Below, piece after piece: positions 1-5,709 of a stretch of DNA of 5,835 nucleotides. A program made the translations under genes and the position numbers. Origin of the DNA: Thermotoga sp. (lineage in GTDB: Bacteria > Thermotogota > Thermotogae > B3-G13); contig QNAT01000091.1 in the NCBI GenBank assembly GCA_003641555.1, positions 1 through 5,835 of the forward strand, given 5' to 3'. Below the pieces are notes generated by a model that was not told the origin of the DNA, ran no database searches, and saw only the letters and a program-made list of their open reading frames with translations. How positions within the stretch are numbered: the stretch's first letter is position 1; each line of letters starts with the position of its first letter.

Positions 1-34
1 CCATTCGTGTTAATTCGTGGCTAATGAATTTCGT
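1..34. repeat. Short intergenic repeat with tandem ATTCGTG units after the last gene
   Basis: The stretch holds two copies of ATTCGTG (3-9 and 13-19) at a 10-base spacing, followed by GGCTAA and then AATTTCGTA (27-35). On the minus strand it reads as a string of CACGAAT units. It begins seven bases beyond the stop codon of the last gene and touches the window edge, so its outer boundary is unknown. From memory, motifs of the type TTCGTGTTAATTCGTGGC recur between genes of many uncultivated bacterial genomes, but I could not search for copies. I see no stem followed by a T-run, so it does not look like an ordinary intrinsic terminator. Confidence 0.45.
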
Positions 35-41
35 ATTGAGA

Positions 42-581
42 TCACTTCAATATCTTATAAGTGTGTCCTCCTCTATCGGCTACGATAACGGAGTTAGGAA
101 AAACCTCCGTTATTCTGAATTTTTTCTTATCGCTCAGCGTATCCCCCAATTTATATGCCCTGACATTGAGATCATCAGATATAAGAACTTTCACGGCATC
201 ACCATTCGTTTGAACAACACCCACAAAATGGATACCTTTCATAACAGGCAGATCGTTTTGAGGAGCGCTTATCACTGAGAATCCCTTTCCCACATGATCT
301 TTATTTATAGAAAGAGGGTAAAAGATATCCTTTATTGCACGTTCATCTACTGACTCAGATCTCTCGACCGATTTTCCGGGATCGAAATACTTTACCCCTT
401 CTGTGTCAATCTCGATCGCAGAAACACGTGTTTCAATACTTTGAAATGTACTGAGTAATATCAAACATATAATAACTGCAACAACTGTACTCACTATGTA
501 AATGAATTTTCTATACGATCTACTTCTCACCGGCATCCTCCACCGAATCATACTTACTTTCTTCTCATTTGCATTCTTCAT
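42..581 (-). CDS. pilP: PilP/GspC-like alignment-complex protein, membrane anchored
   Basis: Predicted 179-residue periplasmic protein held by one N-terminal transmembrane helix (about residues 25-45, after the basic stretch RWRMPVRSRSYRK). A linker follows, with DIFYPL at 85-90 resembling the short motif that precedes the homology region of GspC. The C-terminal domain (about 115-178: GIHFVGVV, VKVLISD, YKLGDTL, FRITEVFPNSVIV) has the small beta-barrel pattern of the GspC homology region and of PilP. In known systems this domain contacts the secretin and PilN/PilO or their GspL/M equivalents. Canonical PilP is a lipoprotein. Here the only nearby cysteine (C39, in VIIC) is inside the helix and does not make a lipobox, so the topology is GspC-like. 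ATG 579-581 overlaps the previous stop by 4 bp; in-frame ATGs at 551 and 536 are weaker alternatives. It is the last gene of the block. The family call rests on domain pattern and position, not on strong identity. Confidence 0.68.
   Translation of the reverse strand: MKNANEKKVSMIRWRMPVRSRSYRKFIYIVSTVVAVIICLILLSTFQSIETRVSAIEIDTEGVKYFDPGKSVERSESVDERAIKDIFYPLSINKDHVGKGFSVISAPQNDLPVMKGIHFVGVVQTNGDAVKVLISDDLNVRAYKLGDTLSDKKKFRITEVFPNSVIVADRGGHTYKILK
85..113 (-). other. Perfect 9-bp inverted repeat inside the 3' end of the last gene
   Basis: ATAACGGAG (85-93) and CTCCGTTAT (105-113) are exact reverse complements around an 11-base loop rich in A (T in the mRNA). The hairpin would form in the mRNA about 40 bases before the stop codon. 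No T-run follows it in the direction of transcription, so it is not a canonical terminator. It could be an RNA-stabilising structure near the transcript end, or chance. Confidence 0.3.
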
Positions 582-1114
582 TTTTCTGCATCTCTGGGGT
601 GAAAAATATCAGTAGAAACCAATTCAAAATCTAATTTTTCGAGTTCAACGTCTTTATCATCATATCTCTTATCTTGTGTGGACAATACCGGAATATTCAA
701 CACGTTTTTCATATTCAAGCGTTTCACGATTATCATCCTGGTATTTTCAAGCCTCGCTAATAGGTTTATCACCTGAACATACGATAAACGTGTTCTCTTT
801 TCAAGACTTATCTTGTTATCTGATATGGTAAATCTTACTTTTAAGGCATTTATCACATTTTCAACCTTAGATTTACAGCGATCTAAAGTATAAAAGTCCT
901 TGATCTTATCGTTTACAGATTCTATACGCTTTGCCTCCCTATCGTATCTAAAAGCCTTCTCTAACAGTTCCCCATTTTTTGATAGAATTTTAATTTTTTT
1001 AATTACTAATCTATAAGGACACTCATAAAAAAACACCGCTATAATTGCTATTATGACGATCGCTGATATTGTATCATAAGCTTTTTTACTTTTCAAAACT
1101 CTTAAAATGTTCAT
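578..1114 (-). CDS. pilO: PilO/GspM-like inner-membrane alignment protein
   Basis: Predicted 178-residue bitopic membrane protein. A short cytoplasmic N-terminus (MNILRVLKSKKAYD) is followed by one transmembrane helix at about 14-31 and a charged helical, probably coiled-coil stretch at about 36-92. The periplasmic domain (about 93-167) has a ferredoxin-like pattern: the strand KVRFTIS, the helix SYVQVINLLARLENTR, the strand MIIVKRLNM and a last strand EKLDFELVS. The pattern 'VINLLARLE...IIVKRLNM' is typical of PilO and GspM, which dimerise with PilN or GspL in the periplasm. It lies between the PilN-like and PilP/GspC-like genes, the usual pilMNOP position. The start ATG overlaps the previous TGA (ATGA, 4 bp), which suggests translational coupling. 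The tail STDIFHPRDAEK resembles the DIFYP motif of the next protein. Sequence identity in this family is always low, so the call relies on architecture and order. Confidence 0.72.
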   Translation of the reverse strand: MNILRVLKSKKAYDTISAIVIIAIIAVFFYECPYRLVIKKIKILSKNGELLEKAFRYDREAKRIESVNDKIKDFYTLDRCKSKVENVINALKVRFTISDNKISLEKRTRLSYVQVINLLARLENTRMIIVKRLNMKNVLNIPVLSTQDKRYDDKDVELEKLDFELVSTDIFHPRDAEK

Positions 1115-1740
1115 TCAGAGCAACCCCACGAATAGAGATTTCTTGCCTTTGAGCTAATCCTCCACTGCATCGTGTAGAGATAGAATCTTCGATCGCCTTT
1201 GTACATTGTGATGTTCACTGCTTTCGTAAATTCAAAACCCTTTGATTCAAGGAATGTCTTCTGAGGTCTTATGATCTTTCCCGGATTCATATCCCCTCTT
1301 ATCAATTCTGATATCTCAAGCTCGTCCGTATTCAGGTCAATAGAAAAATCCTTTAAAGATATGGTATTTCCCCAACCTTGCTTATTGAAGAAAAAAGAAA
1401 TGCCGAGAAAAAGAGTGTTCAATCGAGTTACTTTGCCTACGTATTCACTCAGCATCTTATTTTGTTGAGTGACACTCGAGTATTCTTCCATTTTTACCCT
1501 ATCGATTTGACTTAACCTTCTGTTGAGAAAGTCTAAATTATGTACAGTGAACTTCGGAATGGAATATCTGGATATCTGAGCCGCGTAACGCTTGTTATAA
1601 ACCTTTATTATGTGATTCAGATACAACAGACTAAAAGCAGTGATTACTACGAACATTACCACTGATATTTTCAGGACGAGAAGAGTAATAGGAAACTTAT
1701 TATGATTGACATACCCGGCATAGAGATTTATCCTTACCAT
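1111..1740 (-). CDS. pilN: PilN-like inner-membrane alignment protein
   Basis: Predicted 209-residue bitopic membrane protein. The N-terminus MVRINLYAG keeps the INL core of the INLLP motif with which PilN docks into PilM in known type IV pilus systems. A transmembrane helix at about 17-42 follows, then a helical periplasmic stretch (about 45-115). The C-terminal domain (about 125-197) has strand-helix-strand character (TISLKDFSIDL, ELEISELIRGD, KAVNITMYK, FYLYTMQWRIS), as in the ferredoxin-like fold shared by PilN and the periplasmic part of GspL. ATG 1738-1740 overlaps the PilM stop by 7 bp (ATGGTAA), and an AGAGGTG Shine-Dalgarno lies about 10 bases upstream within pilM. Being separate from PilM is a type IV pilus trait; type II systems fuse the two as GspL. 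PilN proteins are poorly conserved, so the call rests on motif, topology and gene order. Confidence 0.77.
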   Translation of the reverse strand: MVRINLYAGYVNHNKFPITLLVLKISVVMFVVITAFSLLYLNHIIKVYNKRYAAQISRYSIPKFTVHNLDFLNRRLSQIDRVKMEEYSSVTQQNKMLSEYVGKVTRLNTLFLGISFFFNKQGWGNTISLKDFSIDLNTDELEISELIRGDMNPGKIIRPQKTFLESKGFEFTKAVNITMYKGDRRFYLYTMQWRISSKARNLYSWGCSE

Positions 1741-2828
1741 TCTTCAGTTGCACCTCTGTAAGCAAGAGATATAGCTGTGGAGAATCTCAATGAATCTATT
1801 CCTTCTTTCAAAAACATTCTTAGTTTTGGATCAACTGAAAAAAGTCTTCTTCTTAACTGCCAATAACGAATCTTAGGGCTTCCGTAGTCTTCGAACAGAT
1901 CCAGGTTCGTCAGAAAAGATGGAATAAATTTGAAATATCCTCCTCTTCCTGCCATGATGATATTGTTGAACACCACTTCTCGTTCGTTCAGCTGCATTTC
2001 AAAGTAGCTCAAGACTTTAAAAAATTCCGTAGTAAACTCTCTGAGATAATCCAATATGATTTCAATAACTTCATCTTCTTGTTCTCCATTACCCGATATA
2101 TCCCTGAAGGTTGAACATTTCGTTATCAATTCCCTGCAGTCTTTCTCATCCCTACCCAATTTCTCAATAACTCTATGTGTCATTTCTTCTCCACTATAAG
2201 GCATATTCCGTGCCAACATCATATTATTTCCTTTAATCAAGCATACATCTGTAGAATATTTACCTATGCGAACGAGGATATTGTTTTCTCGCCCCGACAA
2301 TTTTATATCCGCAGTATACAATAATGCAAGGTATTCGATATCGATGATCATAGGCCCCTTTATACCCACATCTTTCAGCATAGAAATTACAGATAACAAA
2401 ACATCTTTTTTCGTGATGAAAATGGCTACATCTAAACTCAATACGCCATCTTCCTCCATCTCTCCCACAACAGCATAATCCATATTCATTTCTTCAGCAT
2501 CGAAGGGCAGCTCATTGGCAGATAGATACTTCAAAGCATTCCTTATCTCTTCATAAGGCATTTGAGGTATCTGCACCCTCTTCACCAAAACACATTCTGG
2601 AAAGATATTTGAGACTACATATTTCCGAGATATATTGTTAGAATCCAAAAGGTTTCTTAACAACTTCGTTAGTTTTTCAGGTTCTATGATCTGTCCTTCC
2701 CTTATATATTCTTCTTCATAATCTGTAGATATCAACTCATTCAAAATAAATTTATCTTTTCTTCTCGCTATTTCAGCTATTCTTATCCCACTCTGCCCTA
2801 TATCTATGCCTGTAAATGTTCTTTTCAC
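1734..2828 (-). CDS. pilM: PilM-like actin-fold ATP-binding protein (GTG start)
   Basis: Cytoplasmic actin-like protein of the type IV pilus alignment complex; with the GTG start it has 364 residues, close to the family norm. Visible features: phosphate-1 motif GIDIGQSGIRIAEI (7-20); the region VLVKRVQIPQMPYEEIRNAL (80-99) followed by LPFDAEEMNMDY (107-118), matching the PilM pattern in which an acidic helix precedes a conserved DY; the second subdomain around LVRIGKYSTDVCLI (185-198); the glycine-rich AGRGG (293-297); and the closing STAISLAYRG (350-359). The phosphate-2 motif, normally DIG, reads RIG here (R187). I chose GTG 2826-2828 because the phosphate-1 motif should start within about ten residues of the N-terminus, GGAAGAGG lies 11 bases upstream, and the start is then 4 bp after the pilC stop. 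The longer form from ATG 2915 would overlap pilC by 83 bp and add a false hydrophobic leader. Confidence 0.87.
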   Translation of the reverse strand: MKRTFTGIDIGQSGIRIAEIARRKDKFILNELISTDYEEEYIREGQIIEPEKLTKLLRNLLDSNNISRKYVVSNIFPECVLVKRVQIPQMPYEEIRNALKYLSANELPFDAEEMNMDYAVVGEMEEDGVLSLDVAIFITKKDVLLSVISMLKDVGIKGPMIIDIEYLALLYTADIKLSGRENNILVRIGKYSTDVCLIKGNNMMLARNMPYSGEEMTHRVIEKLGRDEKDCRELITKCSTFRDISGNGEQEDEVIEIILDYLREFTTEFFKVLSYFEMQLNEREVVFNNIIMAGRGGYFKFIPSFLTNLDLFEDYGSPKIRYWQLRRRLFSVDPKLRMFLKEGIDSLRFSTAISLAYRGATEEW

Positions 2829-2832
2829 TGTG

Positions 2833-4041
2833 CTACAATCCTCTTCCAAATTGAGCAGTACTTTTGAATATGGTACCGTAGACAAGATAAGCGAGCAAAG
2901 CAATAAAAGAACCAACTATTAAGAGTAAAACTGGTTCTAATATAGATAAGATCCCCTTCAAAGAGGTATCAACTTCGTCATCATAGAAATCGGCGATCTT
3001 CTCAAACATGTATTCCAATCTACCACTTCTTTCTCCAACTTCCACCATTTCTAACACCATCTTCGGAAAGACACCATTTTTACTCAGAGCACTACTGAGT
3101 GACTCACCTGCTTTTATAGGTTCTATTGAACCGAGTATAGTTTTCTGGACCGCTCTGTTGTCCGTAACCTGTGCACTTATCTTTAGAGTAGTTATGATAG
3201 GAACTCCTCCCACAAACAGAGTAGAGAATGCACGGCTAAACCTTGCTATTGCTATCTTTTTCCTTATATTCCCTATAACTGGACTGTGATCCATTATTTC
3301 CGTTGATATATCTCTCCATATCGATGTTCGAGTTAACATGTAGAAACTCATTATTATACCGATTATCAGAGAGATATTAAGAATGAAATGGGATCTGACA
3401 AAGGTATTAAGCCACATCAAAGAGCCTAATAAACCCGATATCTTCTTCAAGCCGAGAGAAGAAGTGAGTTTAGGAAATATGTAGAAGACTATGATAAAAA
3501 AAGTTATTCCAGCAAAGGAAAGTATGAATTTAGGATACGCCGAGGCAGATTTAATTTGGTTCTTCAGCTTCTTTTGCGCTTCGAAAAACTGAGCTGCTCT
3601 ATCGAGAGTTATATCTAAAGAACCACTGGCTTCCCCTGCCTCTACAAGTGAAACGAATAGGTCTGTAAAGAATTTTGTCTCCTTCATCGCCTCTGACAGA
3701 CTCATCCCGGACTCGATATCGATTATCACTTTCTTGATCATCTCTTTAAATTTCTTATCAAAACCTAACTGTTGGGAAAGCACCCTCAACGCATCGACCA
3801 CTCTTATTCCTGCACTTACCATGGTAGATAATTGTCTTGAGAAGATCACGATATCTTTTAACTTAGGGATATATCCAGAAATCCTCCTGCAAATCTTTAA
3901 TTTTTTCTTTTCCTTTATTTCTGTTACAATAAAACCCCTTGCTATGAGCTGCCTTATGAGTACATTCCTGGTCTCAGCATCACTTTTCCCTTTTATCTTT
4001 TTCCCCTTGCGATTTCGAGCAGTGTAGATATAAGTTGCCAT
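2833..4041 (-). CDS. pilC: PilC/GspF family inner-membrane platform protein
   Basis: Polytopic inner-membrane protein, 402 residues, the usual length. It forms the platform on which the assembly ATPase drives pilin insertion and extraction. It starts with the family signature YIYTARNRKGKKIKGK (4-19) and carries two homologous T2SSF domains. The first (about 61-190) has FSRQLSTMVSAGI (67-79), VEAGEASGSLD (133-143) and SASAYPKFIL (165-174). The second (about 263-390) repeats these as FSRAFSTLFVGGV (268-280), VEVGERSGRLE (333-343) and the ILEPVLLL stretch (367-374). Transmembrane helices are expected at about 171-192, 217-236 and 368-390. The ATG lies 4 bp after the pyrG stop, with no clear Shine-Dalgarno in the end of pyrG, so translation may depend on coupling to pyrG. 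Neighbouring pilMNOP-like genes fit a type IV pilus or related secretion machine. Sequence alone does not separate PilC from GspF. Confidence 0.95.
   Translation of the reverse strand: MATYIYTARNRKGKKIKGKSDAETRNVLIRQLIARGFIVTEIKEKKKLKICRRISGYIPKLKDIVIFSRQLSTMVSAGIRVVDALRVLSQQLGFDKKFKEMIKKVIIDIESGMSLSEAMKETKFFTDLFVSLVEAGEASGSLDITLDRAAQFFEAQKKLKNQIKSASAYPKFILSFAGITFFIIVFYIFPKLTSSLGLKKISGLLGSLMWLNTFVRSHFILNISLIIGIIMSFYMLTRTSIWRDISTEIMDHSPVIGNIRKKIAIARFSRAFSTLFVGGVPIITTLKISAQVTDNRAVQKTILGSIEPIKAGESLSSALSKNGVFPKMVLEMVEVGERSGRLEYMFEKIADFYDDEVDTSLKGILSILEPVLLLIVGSFIALLAYLVYGTIFKSTAQFGRGL
2840..2847 (-). promoter_or_regulatory. Ribosome binding site supporting the pilM GTG start
   Basis: The minus strand reads GGAAGAGG, 11 bases before GTG 2826-2828 and inside the last codons of pilC. 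It is purine-rich and contains GAGG. It supports the short form of PilM over the ATG at 2915, although the spacing is a little long. Confidence 0.5.
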
Positions 4042-4045
4042 TGTA

Positions 4046-5623
4046 TTAACTTTTGTTAGCGCATACTTCTACAAACCTCTTGAAGAGCGGGTGAGGAGAA
4101 CCAACTTTAGATTTATACTCTGGATGATATTGCACACCCACAAAAAATCTCTTATTACTTATCTCAACGGCTTCGACGAATTGCGATATCGCAGATATCC
4201 TCATATTGGAAGGTTCGGGATCAGTGTCAGCTGTCTTCAATTGAGGTAAGATATCTAAATTTATTTCGTATCTATGTCTATGTCTTTCCGAAATCTTGTC
4301 TCTTCCATATATATCATAAAGCACTGTTCCTTTTATTAACCTTGCCTCCTGACTCCCAAGCCTCATCGTTCCTCCCATTTTGAGTATGCGTTTTTGCTCT
4401 TCCATCATATCTATCACAGGATAAGAGGTATTCTCATCGAATTCAGTTGAATTTGCATTTTCAAGATTCAGACAATTTCTCGCATATTCTACAACCATCA
4501 ACTGCATGCCCAGACACAAACCAAGTAGGGGTATATCATGCTCTCTCGCATATTTTATCGTTTTTATCTTACCTTCTATACCTCTTGAACCAAAACCGCC
4601 GGGTATTATCAAGCCGTCATATTTCTCAAGTACCGCATTTACTCTTTCATCATCATATCTTTCAAATATCTCACTGTCCACTATATCTGGCTTTGGTGCC
4701 TCAGATAGAATCAAACTTTCTATAACACTCTTATATGCATCATCTGTACCTGTGTATTTTCCTATCAGAGCGATCGAAACCTTTTTATCACATTTTGGTA
4801 TATTCCATTTGAATTCATTCTTCATATCCAGACCTATATATCCTCCTATTTTGAAGTGTGCCCCTTCCAGAAACAACCTTTCAGGAGCCTGGTATATACT
4901 GGGTAAATCCTCTAAACCTATCACATATGCAGGCCTTATCCCACTGAAAAGTGCTATCTTATTCTTCGCCTTTTCATCCAACTTTCTGTTCGATCTTGCT
5001 ATTATCATATCGGGTTGTATACCTATCCTTCTGAGCAATTGTACGGATTGCTGAGTTGGTTTCGTTTTAAACTCTGATGTAACCGAGAGATAAGGTACAA
5101 AGGTGAGATGAATGAAAAATACACTGTTTCTCGGCAATTCCAGCTTCAATTCTCTTATTGCTTCTAAGAAAACTTCTCCTTCGATATCTCCCACAGTACC
5201 TCCTATCTCTACAATGATGACATCACCTTCTACATTCGTTATCCTGTTCTTTATCTCTCTCGTCAGGTGGGGTATGATCTGAACAGTAGAACCGAGATAC
5301 TTGCCCTTTCTTTCATTTTCTATAACGCTGAAATAAGTCTGGCCAGCAGTGAGGTTGTTTTTCGCACTCATGTTTTCCCCTAAAAATCTCTCGTAATGTC
5401 CCAGGTCGAGATCCGCTTCGTATCCATCATCTGTTACGAAAACCTCTCCATGCTGGTCGGGATTCATGGTTCCAGCATCTATATTAAGATAAGGATCTAT
5501 CTTCAAAACCCCTACTTTTAATCCCTGTTCCTTCAACATCCTTCCCAGTGAAGCTGCTGTTGTGCCTTTACCTATTCCACTTATTACACCACCGGTTATT
5601 ATTATGAATCTCTTACCATTCAA
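4046..5623 (-). CDS. pyrG: CTP synthase (glutamine-hydrolysing)
   Basis: Complete 525-residue CTP synthase (EC 6.3.4.2), which converts UTP to CTP using ATP and ammonia from glutamine; cytosolic. The N-terminal synthetase domain (1-about 268) has the P-loop GGVISGIGKGTTAAS (11-25), the acidic Mg-binding region DLDLGHYERF (71-80), EIGGTVGDIE (139-148) and the UTP/CTP-site stretch KTKPTQQSVQLLRRIGIQPD (186-205). The class I glutamine amidotransferase domain (about 282-522) has the oxyanion segment PGGFGSRG (341-348), nucleophile C370 in GLCLGMQ, and the His500/Glu502 pair in QYHPEY. All catalytic residues are present. The start is TTG 5621-5623: an in-frame stop lies three codons upstream (5630-5632), AGGAG is 9 bases before it, and the resulting N-terminus matches the family (P-loop from residue 11). 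It is the first gene of the block, 4 bp before pilC. A clear ortholog; only the neighbourhood is unusual. Confidence 0.98.
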   Translation of the reverse strand: MNGKRFIIITGGVISGIGKGTTAASLGRMLKEQGLKVGVLKIDPYLNIDAGTMNPDQHGEVFVTDDGYEADLDLGHYERFLGENMSAKNNLTAGQTYFSVIENERKGKYLGSTVQIIPHLTREIKNRITNVEGDVIIVEIGGTVGDIEGEVFLEAIRELKLELPRNSVFFIHLTFVPYLSVTSEFKTKPTQQSVQLLRRIGIQPDMIIARSNRKLDEKAKNKIALFSGIRPAYVIGLEDLPSIYQAPERLFLEGAHFKIGGYIGLDMKNEFKWNIPKCDKKVSIALIGKYTGTDDAYKSVIESLILSEAPKPDIVDSEIFERYDDERVNAVLEKYDGLIIPGGFGSRGIEGKIKTIKYAREHDIPLLGLCLGMQLMVVEYARNCLNLENANSTEFDENTSYPVIDMMEEQKRILKMGGTMRLGSQEARLIKGTVLYDIYGRDKISERHRHRYEINLDILPQLKTADTDPEPSNMRISAISQFVEAVEISNKRFFVGVQYHPEYKSKVGSPHPLFKRFVEVCANKS

Positions 5624-5625
5624 TT

Positions 5626-5637
5626 TCCTTCACTCCT
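5626..5637 (-). promoter_or_regulatory. Shine-Dalgarno for the pyrG TTG start
   Basis: The minus strand reads AGGAGTGAAGGA before the TTG. AGGAG (5633-5637) ends 9 bases from the start codon, a near-ideal distance. Together with the in-frame stop at 5630-5632 this fixes the TTG as the start. Confidence 0.8.
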
Positions 5638-5653
5638 TTTTAAATAATCAGTT

Positions 5654-5683
5654 ATTATGTTCATTTCTTTTGTCTTGATACAA
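5654..5683 (-). promoter_or_regulatory. Candidate pyrG operon promoter (weak)
   Basis: On the minus strand, TTGTAT (5678-5683) and CATAAT (5654-5659) are separated by 18 bases and resemble sigma-70 -35 and -10 boxes; CATAAT matches five of six consensus positions and TTGTAT four. A start about 7 bases downstream would leave a leader of roughly 25 bases including the Shine-Dalgarno. A better -35 match, TTGACT (5683-5688), is 23 bases from the -10, which is too far. AT-rich DNA gives such matches easily. Confidence 0.35.
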
Positions 5684-5693
5684 GTCAAACGAA
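5665..5693. promoter_or_regulatory. Near-palindrome upstream of pyrG, operator-like
   Basis: The 29 bases centred on 5679 form an inverted repeat with 11 complementary pairs in arms of 12 (5665-5677 against 5681-5693, with mismatches at 5668/5690 and 5673/5685). The inner part on the minus strand is CTTG-TAT-CAAG, flanked by TTG and CAA. It overlaps the candidate -35 box, which is where a repressor would act. If transcription started further upstream it could instead form an RNA hairpin. No regulator is encoded in the window, so the role is inferred. Confidence 0.4.
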
Positions 5694-5709
5694 CCAAAGA
5701 AAAAATCAA

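Noticed and set aside
1..34. CRISPR array fragment
   Set aside because: The repeated unit is only 7 bases with a 3-base gap; there is no repeat-spacer pattern.
24..278. Plus-strand open frame of 84 codons at the left end
   Set aside because: Antisense to the C-terminal domain of the PilP/GspC-like gene; no independent support.
2829..2915. N-terminal extension of PilM from ATG 2915
   Set aside because: It overlaps pilC by 83 bp, encodes a hydrophobic stretch not expected in a cytoplasmic actin-fold protein, and a GTG with a purine-rich upstream site gives the family-typical N-terminus.
3734..4027. Plus-strand open frame of 97 codons opposite pilC
   Set aside because: Antisense to the well-conserved first domain of PilC; hydrophobic composition is a by-product of the opposite strand.
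4506..5054. A 182-codon open frame on the plus strand
   Set aside because: It lies wholly antisense to the conserved amidotransferase and synthetase domains of pyrG, has no recognisable domain or good ribosome site, and is best explained as a shadow of that gene.
5624..5709. Riboswitch or pyrimidine attenuator in the pyrG leader
   Set aside because: The leader is short and AT-rich, with no terminator stem plus T-run, no PyrR-type site and no G-run at the presumed transcript start; only the palindrome stands out.
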